Positions 34,882-43,691 of a stretch of DNA of 64,000 nucleotides are shown here, piece by piece. Position 1 is the stretch's first letter, and each line of letters opens with the position of its first letter. A program made the translations under genes and the position numbers. The notes beneath the pieces are model-generated. The model saw nothing but the letters and a program-made list of their open reading frames with translations. It searched no databases and was not told where the DNA came from. The DNA is from Amycolatopsis vastitatis (GTDB lineage: Bacteria; Actinomycetota; Actinomycetes; Mycobacteriales; Pseudonocardiaceae): assembly GCF_002234595.1 (NCBI RefSeq), contig NZ_NMUL01000045.1, positions 62,001-126,000 of the forward strand, given 5' to 3'.

Positions 34882-34914
34882 GGCCGGTGGATCGGGCTTC
34901 CCGGTCCACCGGCC
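34882..34914 (+). terminator. Stem-loop between gluB and gluC (attenuator or mRNA stabiliser)
   Basis: The stem is 15 bp including one G-T pair: outer arms 34882-34891 and 34905-34914 (GGCCGGTGGA with its complement) are perfect, and the inner five continue to a CTT loop. It starts 12 bases after the gluB stop and is followed by TTCT. Such hairpins raise the yield of the binding-protein message over the permease genes. Confidence 0.8.
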
Positions 34915-34966
34915 TTCTCCATCCACCACCTGACCACCTCTGGCAAACGGACGCGGGGAAGGCTCC

Positions 34967-35614
34967 ATGGACGTCCTGCTCAACAACCTGGACCTGTTCG
35001 GTCCGTTCTTCCTCACCACGATCGAACTGTTCCTGCTCTCGGCCGTCGGCGCGCTGGTCTGGGGCACGATCCTGGCCATGCTGCGGGTGAGCCCGGTCCC
35101 CGTCTTCCGCGCTGTCGGCACGGCGTACGTGACCATCGCCCGGAACACCCCGCTCACCCTGGTGTTCGCGTTCTTCGTGTTCGCGTACCCGCTGCTGGAC
35201 ATCGTCAAGCTCGACTACTTCCCGGCCGCGGTGACCGCCCTGACCGTGTACACCTCGGCGTTCATCTGCGAGGTCGTGCGCTCGGGCATCAACACCGTGC
35301 CGGTCGGCCAGGCCGAGGCAGGCCGGGCGCTGGGGCTGACCTTCGGTCAGATCCTCGGCCAGGTCGTGCTGCCGCAGGCGCTGCGCTCGGTCGTGCCGCC
35401 GCTGATCAGCACCCTGATCGCGTTGCTGAAGAACACCACCATCGCCGCCGGTTTCTCCGTCGCGGAGGCCGGCGCGATCCGCTCGTACCTGTCCGAACGC
35501 GGGGAGAACCAGCTGATCGGCCTGCTCTGGGTCGCGCTCGGCTTCATCATCCTGGTCGCCGTGCTGTCGTTCGTCCAACGCAGCCTGGAGAAGCGCTGGA
35601 GCGTGGCCCGATGA
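34967..35614 (+). CDS. gluC: Glutamate ABC transporter permease
   Basis: The 215-residue inner-membrane permease of the His/Glu/Gln type has the EAA-like motif VPVGQAEAGRALGLTFGQIL and membrane helices from the N-terminal LFGPFFLTTIELFLLSAVGA onward. RNTPLTLVFAFFVFAYPLL is the characteristic substrate-side segment. Its stop overlaps gluD's ATG (ATGA), showing translational coupling. Confidence 0.94.
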   Translation: MDVLLNNLDLFGPFFLTTIELFLLSAVGALVWGTILAMLRVSPVPVFRAVGTAYVTIARNTPLTLVFAFFVFAYPLLDIVKLDYFPAAVTALTVYTSAFICEVVRSGINTVPVGQAEAGRALGLTFGQILGQVVLPQALRSVVPPLISTLIALLKNTTIAAGFSVAEAGAIRSYLSERGENQLIGLLWVALGFIILVAVLSFVQRSLEKRWSVAR

Positions 35615-36474
35615 CCAACGTCCTGTTCGACGTCCCGGGCCCGAAAGCGCGGCTGCGGTACCGCACGTACGCGGTGGTCGGCACGCTCGTGGTGCTCGCG
35701 TTCATCGGCTACATCGGGTGGCGCTTCTACGACAGCAGCCAGTTCACCGCCCGCAAGTGGGAGTGGCTGCAGTACGCGCAGGTGCAGCGCGACCTGGTCG
35801 GTGCGGTGCTTTCGACGCTCCAGGCGTTCGCCGCCGCGGCCGTGCTCGCCCTGATCTTCGGCGCGATCTTCGCCGCCGGGCGGCTGTCCGACCACGCCTG
35901 GATCCGCGGGGTCGCGGGCTTCGTCGTGGAGTTCTTCCGCGCCATCCCCGCGCTGATCCTGATGTTCCTGTTCTACTTCGGCCTGCCGACCGTCGGCGTG
36001 CCGGCCAGCCCGTTCCTCGGTGTGGTGTTCGGCCTGACGCTGTACAACGGCTCGGTGCTCGCCGAGGTCTTCCGCGCGGGCATCCAGTCCCTGCCGAAGG
36101 GCCAGAGCGAAGCCGCGTACGCGCTCGGTATGCGCAAGACGCAGGTGATGTTCCTGGTCCTGCTGCCGCAGGCGATCCGGGCGATGCTGCCGACGATCAT
36201 CAGCCAGCTGGTCGTGCTGCTGAAGGACACCGCCCTCGGCTTCATCATCACGTACCAGGAGCTGCTCTACTACGCGCGCTACATCGGCTCGCAGGGCACG
36301 TTCGGCCGGCCGATCGTGCCGTCCACGATCGTGGCGACCGCGATCTACGTCGTGATGTGCCTGCTGCTGACGGCGCTGGCGACGTACCTGGAGCGGCGCA
36401 ACCGGCGCAACAAGAAGGTCGTGGTGGCGCCGCCGCCACCCGTGACCGAGACCCTCGCCGCCGCGTCGGCCTGA
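35611..36474 (+). CDS. gluD: Glutamate ABC transporter permease
   Basis: This 287-residue permease has N-terminal helix VVGTLVVLAFIGYIGWRFY, FFRAIPALILMFLFYFGLP, the EAA motif (SLPKGQSEAAYALGMRKTQV) and a charged C-terminal tail (ERRNRRNKKVVVAPPPP). It forms the membrane channel with GluC. It is the last gene of the operon and is followed by a perfect hairpin terminator. Confidence 0.94.
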   Translation: MTNVLFDVPGPKARLRYRTYAVVGTLVVLAFIGYIGWRFYDSSQFTARKWEWLQYAQVQRDLVGAVLSTLQAFAAAAVLALIFGAIFAAGRLSDHAWIRGVAGFVVEFFRAIPALILMFLFYFGLPTVGVPASPFLGVVFGLTLYNGSVLAEVFRAGIQSLPKGQSEAAYALGMRKTQVMFLVLLPQAIRAMLPTIISQLVVLLKDTALGFIITYQELLYYARYIGSQGTFGRPIVPSTIVATAIYVVMCLLLTALATYLERRNRRNKKVVVAPPPPVTETLAAASA

Positions 36475-36487
36475 GTCACCCGTTCGA

Positions 36488-36513
36488 GGCCCCCGGGACA
36501 CGTCCCGGGGGCC
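36488..36513 (+). terminator. Hairpin terminator of the glu operon
   Basis: A perfect 12-bp stem (GGCCCCCGGGAC with its complement) with a minimal AC centre begins 14 bases after the gluD stop and is followed by TTGTCGT. Confidence 0.85.
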
Positions 36514-36550
36514 TTGTCGTGTCCGGTGGGTCTCCCCTAGCGTCGGCGGC

Positions 36551-37288
36551 ATGGATGTCGCACTGGTGACCGGCAGCTCCCGCGGCCTGGGCCGGGTGAT
36601 CGCCCGGCGGCTGGCCCGCGACGGGTTCGCCGTCGCGGTCAACGGCCTCCACGACGACGCCGACCTGAAGACCGCCGCGGAGGGAATCCTCGCCGAAGGC
36701 GGCCGGGCGGGGGCGTTCGCCGCGGACGTGACGGACCGGCGTCAGGTCGGCGAGCTGGTCGACGCCGTCACGGCGCTGCTGGGTTCGATCAGTGTGCTGG
36801 TGCTCAACGCGACCGGCCCGCAGCCCGAGGCGCCGGTGTCCCAAGTGGACTGGCCGGACCACCTGGCGCAGCTGGACTTCTTCGTCCGGTCGCCGGTGCT
36901 GCTCGGGCACGCGGTGCTGCCCGGCATGCGCGCCCGCGGGTACGGGCGCATCGTGCACGTGGATTCGGAGGTCGCGGACCGCCCGCCACCGGGCCGTTCG
37001 GCGTACGCGACGGCCAAGAGCGCCCAGATCGGCCTGACCCGGGCGTGGGCGCGCGAGCTGGCCCCGGACGGCATCACGGTCAACACGGTGGCACCGGGGT
37101 TCGTCCCGGTGGAGCGGCACGCGGAGGTCGAGGCGGCCGAGCGGGAGGCGTACCGGGCCTCGGTCCCGGCGGGCCGCCTCGGCACCCCGGAGGATGTCGC
37201 GGCGGCGGTGAGTTTCTTCGCCTCGGAGGAGGCGGGCTTCGTCACCGGCCAGCGCCTGCTGGTCGACGGCGGCCGCTCGCTCGGTTAG
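36551..37288 (+). CDS. SDR family oxidoreductase
   Basis: The 245-residue Rossmann-fold short-chain dehydrogenase shows the cofactor motif TGSSRGLG (residues 7-14), a variant NATG in place of NNAG, the catalytic Tyr-Lys pair in YATAK and a C-terminal TGQRLLVDGG. The Ser is probably in VHVDSEV. It likely reduces or oxidises a ketone/alcohol with NADP(H); the substrate is unknown. Its stop codon overlaps that of the convergent putative immunity gene (TTAG shared). Confidence 0.88.
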   Translation: MDVALVTGSSRGLGRVIARRLARDGFAVAVNGLHDDADLKTAAEGILAEGGRAGAFAADVTDRRQVGELVDAVTALLGSISVLVLNATGPQPEAPVSQVDWPDHLAQLDFFVRSPVLLGHAVLPGMRARGYGRIVHVDSEVADRPPPGRSAYATAKSAQIGLTRAWARELAPDGITVNTVAPGFVPVERHAEVEAAEREAYRASVPAGRLGTPEDVAAAVSFFASEEAGFVTGQRLLVDGGRSLG

Positions 37289-37902
37289 TCCGGGACCAGA
37301 GCGAGGATCCCGTCCGTGTCACGGGCGAGGAAGTCGCCGAACGGGACCAGGTTCCGCAGCTCCGGGTGCCGGTGGGCGACCTCGGGGCGCAACACCATCA
37401 GTTCCGGTGTGATCGTCACCGGAGTCGGACCGCCGATCACGATGTCGTCGAGGTCGGTTTCCTGCGACGGTCCCCACCGGTCGACGACCAGGCCGACCGC
37501 GGTCGGCCCGGTCGCCCGGAACTCGGCCAGCAGCCGGCGGATCACCGTGTCCTGTCCCTTCCGGTAGACCGGACCGCCGAAGCCGTCGAGCCCGTAGTCC
37601 TCGACGACCACGCCGTCACCGGCCTGTCTCAGCGTGCAGATGACGTCGGCGTCCTCGTCGTCGGTCATCCAGTACTGGAAGGTGAACCCCTCTTCGCCGA
37701 GACCGGCCATGGCGGCGAGCAGGCCGTCGCGGTCCATTTCGACCTGCTCGCCGATGGTCTCCCACGCACCGCTGATCGCGGTGATCCGGCCGGTGCGGGG
37801 ATGGCTCAGCACCATCCCCGCCGCCGCCAGTGAGTCCACCCGCCGGCGCACCTGTTCCGGTGACCAGTCGCGCCGGTACAGCCGGACGAATCCGTATGAC
37901 AT
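37285..37902 (-). CDS. Putative immunity protein for the ALF-repeat toxin-like protein
   Basis: I do not recognise this 205-residue acidic protein. It starts MSYGFVRLYRRDWSPEQVRR with a winged-helix-like N-terminal 70 residues. An alpha/beta segment follows (MAGLGEEGFTFQYWMTDDED, DGVVVEDYGLDGFGG), then VTITPELMVLRPEVAHRHPE. It has no signal peptide or membrane helix. It begins 6 bases after the stop codon of the secreted toxin-like gene, on the same strand, where polymorphic toxin systems place their cognate immunity gene. The role is inferred from position only. It could instead be an unrelated small regulatory protein. Confidence 0.6.
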   Translation of the reverse strand: MSYGFVRLYRRDWSPEQVRRRVDSLAAAGMVLSHPRTGRITAISGAWETIGEQVEMDRDGLLAAMAGLGEEGFTFQYWMTDDEDADVICTLRQAGDGVVVEDYGLDGFGGPVYRKGQDTVIRRLLAEFRATGPTAVGLVVDRWGPSQETDLDDIVIGGPTPVTITPELMVLRPEVAHRHPELRNLVPFGDFLARDTDGILALVPD

Positions 37903-37908
37903 TCCTGC

Positions 37909-40900
37909 CTACTTCGGGAAGCTGAGGACGTTGCCGTCGCCGAGCCACTTCTTGGCGAGGTCGAGGGCCTCCTGTGGAGTGCCTTCCTCAAAATACGCCA
38001 GTGCCCGTACCCCCGCCTGATCTGCGCCCCACTTCAGGATCTTCATCTGGGTGCCCAGCTTTTTGGGATCGAACGCCTTGCTGTAGCCGCCGACCGCGAT
38101 GTACTCACCGTTCGGCCCGAACACATCCACCCCGGTCCTGTTGACGCCCGGCATCACGATCTGGAAGTCCTGGCCGTCGTTGGTCAGCTCCTTGGTGCGC
38201 CGGCCGCCGACGATGTCCGCGACCTTCGACTCCCGCGCGTCGCCGAGCGCGTTGCCCGGGTTCTCGGAGAGGTTCTTGATGTCGTCGGCCATGCCCTCCA
38301 TGCCGTGCATGGCCATGGCCAGGCCGCCGATCAGCTCGGCGACCCCCGCGTAGATCGCCGGACCCGAGGTGAACACGCACGCGATGGCCCCGACGAGCGC
38401 GCCGCCGATGCCGCCCGGTATCGCACCGACGCCGGCGAAGGCGGCACCGCCGCCGGCGCCGATCGCCGCACCCGCGCCGACCTCCTCGGCGCACGCCGCG
38501 ATCGCGCCACCGGCGACCGACGCGCCGCCCAGCGCGGCTCCGACGCCCGCCGCGGTCTCGGCCAGGTGCTGGATGAGCGCGAGCAGCTCGCCCGAGTGGT
38601 CGCGCACGTATTCGAGGGTGGCGCCGGCCATCGTGTCGATCATGGACAGCAGCTGGTTGGCCGCGTCCAGGAGGCTCTGCAGCTCCGGGTGGTCCTTGAT
38701 GGTCTGCGCCACCGCGTCCCGGACCTGCTGGACGGTGCCGCGCATGTCCATGACCTGCTGCTTGGCGTTCTCCTCGGCCTGCTTGACGCCGACCGCGTTG
38801 TACGCGTCGGCGGCCGCCTTGCTGGCCTCCAGCACGTCCTTGCCTGCCGCGTCCGCGTCGGCCTGCGCCCGGGCCGCCGCCCCGCGGGCCTCCGCGGCGT
38901 ACTCGTTGGCCAGTGCGGCCGACTGCGCCGCCTGGGCCGCCGATCGCTGCGCGGACTGCGCCGCCGCCTGCGCGTTCGACGCCGCCCACCGGGCGGTCTC
39001 GGCCGACTGGGCCGCCTGGGCGGCAGACCGCTCGGCCTGGTCGGCGGAGGCCTTGGCGTCCTCGGCGTGCCGCTGCGCCTCCGCGGCGGAGTCCTTCGCC
39101 GCCTGGGCCGCCGCGGCGGCTTCGGCAGCCGAACCGGCGGCGTTGGCCGCGTACTCGGCGGCGAGGGCCGCCTGCTGATGTGCCAGAGCCGCGGCTTCCT
39201 TCGCGTTGGCGACGTAGCCGTTGATCTGGGCGACGTGCTGCGCGGCGTCGGCGTCCCGCCACGCGGCGCTGTACTGCCCGGACTGGAGGAACTGGCGGAC
39301 GTAGGTCCACGGACCGGACAGCGCGGCGTTGGCCGCGGCCTTCACCTCCGGGCCGCCCTTGTCCAGGATCTTCTGGACGGCGATCCGGTCGTCGTTCTTG
39401 GCCGCGGTGAACTGCCCGGTCTTCAGGAACGCTGCGACGTCGGCCGGAGTACCGGAAAGTGCGCGGTTGGCCGCGTCCTTGGTGGCCGGCCCGCCGAGCG
39501 AGGAGATGCGCTGCGCTTCGAGCCGGTCGTTGGTGACCTTGCCCTGGTAGTCGCGGGTCGTCAGGAACTGCTTCACCTGGTCGTGGCCGCCCGTGGCGGC
39601 GGTGCCGGCCGCGGCGCGCTGGGCCGGCACCAGCGAGGCGCCGCCCACGATGCTGAGGCTGAGCCGGTCGTCCTGCTCCAGCGCACCGTTCAGTCCACTC
39701 TGGACGAAGACGGTCAGCTCGGCGTCCGTGCCCGCGAGCGCGTTGCTCGCCGCGGCGAACAGCTTCGGGCCGCCGGTGTGCATCAGTTCGGCGGCCAGTT
39801 TCCGGCCGCTGGCGACCGCCGTCGCCGGCGGGGCCGCCGGGTCCTTGGCCGCGGCCAGCAGGGTCGCCGCCCGCTCGCTCAGCTGCTCCGGCTGGCCGGC
39901 GGTCCAGTGCGCCGCGACCGTCCGGGAGTCCTCGGCTTGCTTGGCGTCCTGCGCGTCGCGCGTCGCCTGGGACTGCTGCTGTGCCAGCCGCTCCGCGTCG
40001 GCGCGACGGGCCAGGCCGGCGGTGTTCTCGGCCTGGTCGGAGGCCGTCTGCGCGGCGTCGGCGGCGGTCTTCGCCTCGATCGCGGCGTCCTTGGCGCGCT
40101 GCGCGGCGCCGGCCGCCTCCCCGGCGTGCAGGGCCGCGTCGTCGGCCGCGGCGGCCGCGGCGTTGGCGTGCGCGACGGCGTCCAGCGCGGCCTGCCGCGC
40201 CTGGCCCGCCCAAGCGGCGGCGTCGTTGGCCAGCGACAGCGCGGCGGCGGCCGCGCGGCTCGCTTCGTTGGCGTTGCGCTGGGCCCGGGCGGCGGCGTTC
40301 TTCGCCTCGGCGGCGCTGGCCCCGGCCTGCTGCGCGTAGCCGCCGGCTTCCGACGACGCCGCGGCGGCCGCGGCAGCGTCGTTGGCCGCGGCGGCGGCCG
40401 CCTGCACGGTCACGGCGACGGCGTGCACGGCGTCGATCGCGTGGGTCAGCGCGTCGGCGGCGCTCTGCGCGCCGTTGGCGGCGTCCCGCGCGTCCTTCGC
40501 GGCCTGCGTCGCCCGGTCGGCCTGGCCCCGGTCGGTTGCTGCGGCGGCGGCCGCGTTGCGGGCGTTCGAGGCGGCCCGGCCGGCCATGGACGCGGCCCAG
40601 GCGGCCTGGCTGGCCGCGGCCGCGGCCTCGCGAGCCGCGTTGTTCGCCGCGTTGGCCGCGTTGATCGCGGTCTGCGCGGCGCGGGCGGCCCGGTTGGCGG
40701 CATCGGCCGCCCGCGCCGCGGCCTGGGCGGCCTGCTCGGCCGACCCCTGCGCCTTGCGCGTCTCGTCGGCGGCGATCTGCGCGTCGGCCTTCGCGGCCGC
40801 GGCGGCGGTCGCGGCCTGGTCGGCCGCGTCCTTCGCCGCCTGCGTCTGCTCCGTCGCGCGGGCTTGCGAGCTCTTCGCGAGGTCGGCGAGCTGCGCGACC

Positions 40901-41577
40901 GTCGCGGTCTCCTGGTCACGCTGCAACGCGACCAGGTAGCCGCTCTGGAGGAACCAGCGCACGTCGTCCGCGCTGGACGACAACGCCCAGTTGCCGACCT
41001 TCTGGACCTCGGCCCCGGCGACGTTGATCAGGCGCTGCACGGCGATCCGGTCGTCCATCACCTGGGCGCGCTGGTAGCCCTGGCCGAGGAAGGCCAGCTG
41101 GTCGTCGGACGTGCCGTTGAGGGCGGTGTTGGCCGCGCTCTTCACGGTCGGGCCGGTGGCGGCCGACTGGAGCCGTGAGACCTGCACGCGCAGGTCGGTC
41201 TGCCAGGGCTGCCGCCAGCCGTTCGCGAGGAAGGCCCGCACGTCGGCGATGGTGCCGCTGAGGGCGGCGTTGGCCGTGCGCTGCGTCGCCGGGCCGCCGG
41301 TGGAGATCATCTGCTGCACCGCGACGCGGTCGGAGACCTCCTGCAGCCGGCCCAGCCCGGTGGCCAGGAAGGCGTGCACGTCGTCGTCGGTGCCGCAGAG
41401 CGCGGCCTCGGCCGCGCGGGAGATGACCGGGCTGCCGTCGCGCATCAGCGACAGCACCTGCTGGCGTTCCGTCGGCTGCGGCGTGTCCGCCGCCGCGGCC
41501 GGTGTCGCCACGATGCCGGCGACGAGCGCGAACGCCGTCGTCGCCGTCAGAACGGCTCTCAGGTGTCGGATGCCCAT
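37909..41577 (-). CDS. Secreted ALF-repeat polymorphic toxin-like protein
   Basis: The 1222-residue protein has a signal peptide (MGIRHLRAVLTATTAFALVA..., cut near 30). Four ALF-type repeats span about 41-225 (e.g. ATQRTANAALSGTIADVRAF). An extremely alanine-rich coiled coil follows (about 235-560), more ALF repeats (565-775), a second Ala-rich coil (785-920), a Gly/Ala hydrophobic segment (1005-1092) and a distinct C-terminal domain (1114-1222). That last domain (ESKVADIVGG, DFQIVMPGVNRTGVDVF, GPNGEYIAVGGYSK, GVRALAYFEEGT) has the feel of a small nuclease-type toxin tip. Architecture matches actinobacterial polymorphic toxins. The ATG at 41577 is preceded by GGGG and starts the signal peptide. 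A putative immunity gene follows 6 bases on. Confidence 0.75.
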   Translation of the reverse strand: MGIRHLRAVLTATTAFALVAGIVATPAAAADTPQPTERQQVLSLMRDGSPVISRAAEAALCGTDDDVHAFLATGLGRLQEVSDRVAVQQMISTGGPATQRTANAALSGTIADVRAFLANGWRQPWQTDLRVQVSRLQSAATGPTVKSAANTALNGTSDDQLAFLGQGYQRAQVMDDRIAVQRLINVAGAEVQKVGNWALSSSADDVRWFLQSGYLVALQRDQETATVAQLADLAKSSQARATEQTQAAKDAADQAATAAAAAKADAQIAADETRKAQGSAEQAAQAAARAADAANRAARAAQTAINAANAANNAAREAAAAASQAAWAASMAGRAASNARNAAAAAATDRGQADRATQAAKDARDAANGAQSAADALTHAIDAVHAVAVTVQAAAAAANDAAAAAAASSEAGGYAQQAGASAAEAKNAAARAQRNANEASRAAAAALSLANDAAAWAGQARQAALDAVAHANAAAAAADDAALHAGEAAGAAQRAKDAAIEAKTAADAAQTASDQAENTAGLARRADAERLAQQQSQATRDAQDAKQAEDSRTVAAHWTAGQPEQLSERAATLLAAAKDPAAPPATAVASGRKLAAELMHTGGPKLFAAASNALAGTDAELTVFVQSGLNGALEQDDRLSLSIVGGASLVPAQRAAAGTAATGGHDQVKQFLTTRDYQGKVTNDRLEAQRISSLGGPATKDAANRALSGTPADVAAFLKTGQFTAAKNDDRIAVQKILDKGGPEVKAAANAALSGPWTYVRQFLQSGQYSAAWRDADAAQHVAQINGYVANAKEAAALAHQQAALAAEYAANAAGSAAEAAAAAQAAKDSAAEAQRHAEDAKASADQAERSAAQAAQSAETARWAASNAQAAAQSAQRSAAQAAQSAALANEYAAEARGAAARAQADADAAGKDVLEASKAAADAYNAVGVKQAEENAKQQVMDMRGTVQQVRDAVAQTIKDHPELQSLLDAANQLLSMIDTMAGATLEYVRDHSGELLALIQHLAETAAGVGAALGGASVAGGAIAACAEEVGAGAAIGAGGGAAFAGVGAIPGGIGGALVGAIACVFTSGPAIYAGVAELIGGLAMAMHGMEGMADDIKNLSENPGNALGDARESKVADIVGGRRTKELTNDGQDFQIVMPGVNRTGVDVFGPNGEYIAVGGYSKAFDPKKLGTQMKILKWGADQAGVRALAYFEEGTPQEALDLAKKWLGDGNVLSFPK

Positions 41578-41859
41578 GTACCCCGTTGCCCCCTCGTCAG
41601 ATCCGCAGGGGGTGACGGCAGCAAGCCGCCGGCTGCCGCGCACGCGGTCCCCCCTGTGTCAGCCGAGATGTACCTTAAGGGCAGGTTCGCCGTGAAGGAA
41701 AGACTCCGATCAAGTACTGATCAACGACATTGACCGAACGGTGGAGTGGGAGATACCGTCCGGTTGTTCTCGCATGGGGGGCCATGTCGGGTCGAGGACT
41801 CAGCACTCTGTCCCGCGACGCGTGCCCAGCCCCGTCAACGACAAGGAGTGCAACCCGAC

Positions 41860-42378
41860 ATGCGTTTCCGCACCACGTTGCTCGCCGCGACCGCCGTCGC
41901 CGGCGTCTCCGTGATCTCCGGTACCGCCGCGATCACCAGCGCCGCCACCGCCGGCACGGCCGCGGACGACACCCCGCCCGGCCTGGTCGAGGATTACAGC
42001 TACCCGGGCGCCGACAAGATCCTTCGCGACCGCGGCATCACCCTGGTCAGCGGCGACGGGCACCTCCTGCTGGTCAGCTGCGCCGGTCACACAGGCGTGA
42101 TCGAGGTGTACTCGACGAACAACGCGGCCGACCACGACGCAGACCCCGGCCACTACTGCTTCCAGGTGTCCGGGCCGACGGGCTACCTCAAGCTCAGCAT
42201 CCCGTACGCGTTCCAGGCCAAGGGCGACGACCAGGAAGCGCACAACGTCAAGGCGACCGTCACCATCAAGGGCGCGCCGACCACGGTCAACGTGTCCACG
42301 CACGGCTGGACCGGGTTCGGCGAGGGCGCGGGCCAGGACCCGGCGACGCTGGTCGAGCTCAAGGTCACCGGTCCCTGA
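41860..42378 (+). CDS. Secreted protein of unknown function
   Basis: The 172-residue protein has a signal peptide (MRFRTTLLAATAVAGVSVIS, cut near residue 36) and a beta-rich mature domain. Two cysteines (LLLVSCAGHTG and HYCFQVSG) could form a disulfide. No catalytic motif is seen. The ATG at 41860 follows AAGGAG by 11 bases; an upstream frame starting at 41746 has no signal peptide. It is divergent from the toxin-like gene over a 282-base gap and ends before a strong terminator. Confidence 0.72.
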   Translation: MRFRTTLLAATAVAGVSVISGTAAITSAATAGTAADDTPPGLVEDYSYPGADKILRDRGITLVSGDGHLLLVSCAGHTGVIEVYSTNNAADHDADPGHYCFQVSGPTGYLKLSIPYAFQAKGDDQEAHNVKATVTIKGAPTTVNVSTHGWTGFGEGAGQDPATLVELKVTGP

Positions 42379-42403
42379 TCCATCGTCCCTGGTGGATTCG
42401 GGT

Positions 42404-42440
42404 CCGGAAAGGCCACCTGCGGCGCGGGTGGCCTTTCCGG
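42404..42440. terminator. Bidirectional hairpin terminator
   Basis: A perfect 14-bp stem (CCGGAAAGGCCACC with its complement, 42404-42417 and 42427-42440) with a 9-base loop lies between the secreted gene and the convergent DUF4037 gene, serving both. Confidence 0.85.
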
Positions 42441-42450
42441 GCCCGGCCGG

Positions 42451-43521
42451 TCACGCCCGGCCGGGTCCTTTGTGGACCCGCTCGTCATCGCCCGGCCACA
42501 TCATCCCGCGGGTGAACGCGCGGTCCCCGAGCGCGTCCGTGCTGTCGACGAACTGGTCGATCGCCCCGGTCAGCGCCCGCAGCGGCGACCCCGCGAGCAA
42601 TGGCGTCACGAACCGGCCGGCGTGGATCACCTGGAACGGCCGGTCGTGGTACCCGCTGGTCCGCGGCTCCACCGGATCGGTCAGGCCCAGCTCGTTGTGC
42701 AGCACGGCGACGCGCTCGTACGCCGCCCCGAGGTGCCGCTCGCGCTCGCGCCAGGTTGTCGACGCGAGAGCCGCGGTGAAGAGCGGAGTCAGCTCCGCGG
42801 CGGCGGGCAACCGGGCGAACGCGCTGCCGAGCCACTTGCTGTACGGCGGATACCGGCGCGCCATCAGCAGGCACAGCCGCATCAGGTCACGGACGAGCCG
42901 CGCGGCGACCACCGCCGACCCCAGTTCGTCCCCGGCCTCACCGCACCGGCCGACGAACGCTTCCTCCTGGCCGATGCGCTGCCATTGGCACGCGAGGACG
43001 TACCGCCAGACGTCGTCCGGGTACCAGGCGACGTTCCGCCGCAGGGTTTCGAGCCCGAGGTCGTCGTGGAAGACCGCGCCGCCGGTGAACTCGGCGAAGA
43101 GCTGGGTGGGGGTCGCGAGCCAGTCGGTGAGCACCGGGTGCCGCGGGTCGAAGCCGAGCGCGCCGCGCGTCCAGTCGCCGAGCTGCGCGACGACGACGCC
43201 GTGGTCGGGACGGCCGGTCGTCGGGGCGAGGTGCCGGGTGCCCTCCTCGTCGGTGACGAAGTGTGTCGGATACCCGAGGAACATCCGGGGCAGGTGGTCC
43301 GCGAGAAGCTCCGGGATCCCCTCGCCGTCGTCGGTGAACAGCAGCAGCCGCGGCCCCCAGTTGTGGTCGGTGGAACGGGGCGAGTCGAAGCCCAGCACTT
43401 CGGAGCCGTACCCGATGAGGGCGGCGGTGTACCGGAGGCCGGGCAGCTCGCGGCGCAGGATCGGCCGGACCGCTTCCGCGTGGAAGCGCCGGGCCAGTTC
43501 GATTCCGGGGACGAATTCCAT
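42451..43521 (-). CDS. DUF4037 domain-containing protein (nucleotidyltransferase-like)
   Basis: The 356-residue protein begins MEFVPGIELARRFHAEAVRP and carries GYGSEVLGFDSPRSTDHNWG near residues 37-56, where a GS...D-x-x-x-x-D arrangement resembles nucleotidyltransferase active sites. The rest is helical and aromatic (YPDDVWRYVLACQWQRIG). Function is unknown; relatives are often next to resistance or regulatory genes. It is divergent from an XRE regulator across a palindrome-rich gap. Confidence 0.8.
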   Translation of the reverse strand: MEFVPGIELARRFHAEAVRPILRRELPGLRYTAALIGYGSEVLGFDSPRSTDHNWGPRLLLFTDDGEGIPELLADHLPRMFLGYPTHFVTDEEGTRHLAPTTGRPDHGVVVAQLGDWTRGALGFDPRHPVLTDWLATPTQLFAEFTGGAVFHDDLGLETLRRNVAWYPDDVWRYVLACQWQRIGQEEAFVGRCGEAGDELGSAVVAARLVRDLMRLCLLMARRYPPYSKWLGSAFARLPAAAELTPLFTAALASTTWRERERHLGAAYERVAVLHNELGLTDPVEPRTSGYHDRPFQVIHAGRFVTPLLAGSPLRALTGAIDQFVDSTDALGDRAFTRGMMWPGDDERVHKGPGRA

Positions 43522-43563
43522 AAGCTCATTGTGACGTGCGAAAGCGCGAAGCGCGCTTCATTA

Positions 43564-43580
43564 TGCGAAGCAGCTTCGCA
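43564..43580. promoter_or_regulatory. Palindrome in the DUF4037/XRE divergent promoter
   Basis: TGCGAAGCAGCTTCGCA is a perfect 8+1+8 palindrome. Further GAAGCGC and GCGCTTCG half sites lie on both sides (about 43540-43592). It is the best candidate operator for the XRE regulator encoded downstream, or else a hairpin in its leader. Confidence 0.6.
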
Positions 43581-43691
43581 GCGCTTCGCGGACGGATTCC
43601 GTTGTCACACAGGCAGAACAGCGACCTCCTTGCGGTGAATCCGCGCGCGGCCTGCCCTGTTTTGTCGGAGGTCGCCTCTAGCGTGCGGGGC

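Noticed and set aside
38305-41178. Long plus-strand open frame opposite the toxin-like gene
   Set aside because: It is the antisense of Ala-rich GCC/GCG repeats, giving low-complexity Arg/Gly-rich sequence with no domain.
38236-41577. Pseudogene or frameshift in the toxin-like gene
   Set aside because: The reading frame is intact from signal peptide to the end, and low complexity is typical of ALF/Ala-rich proteins.
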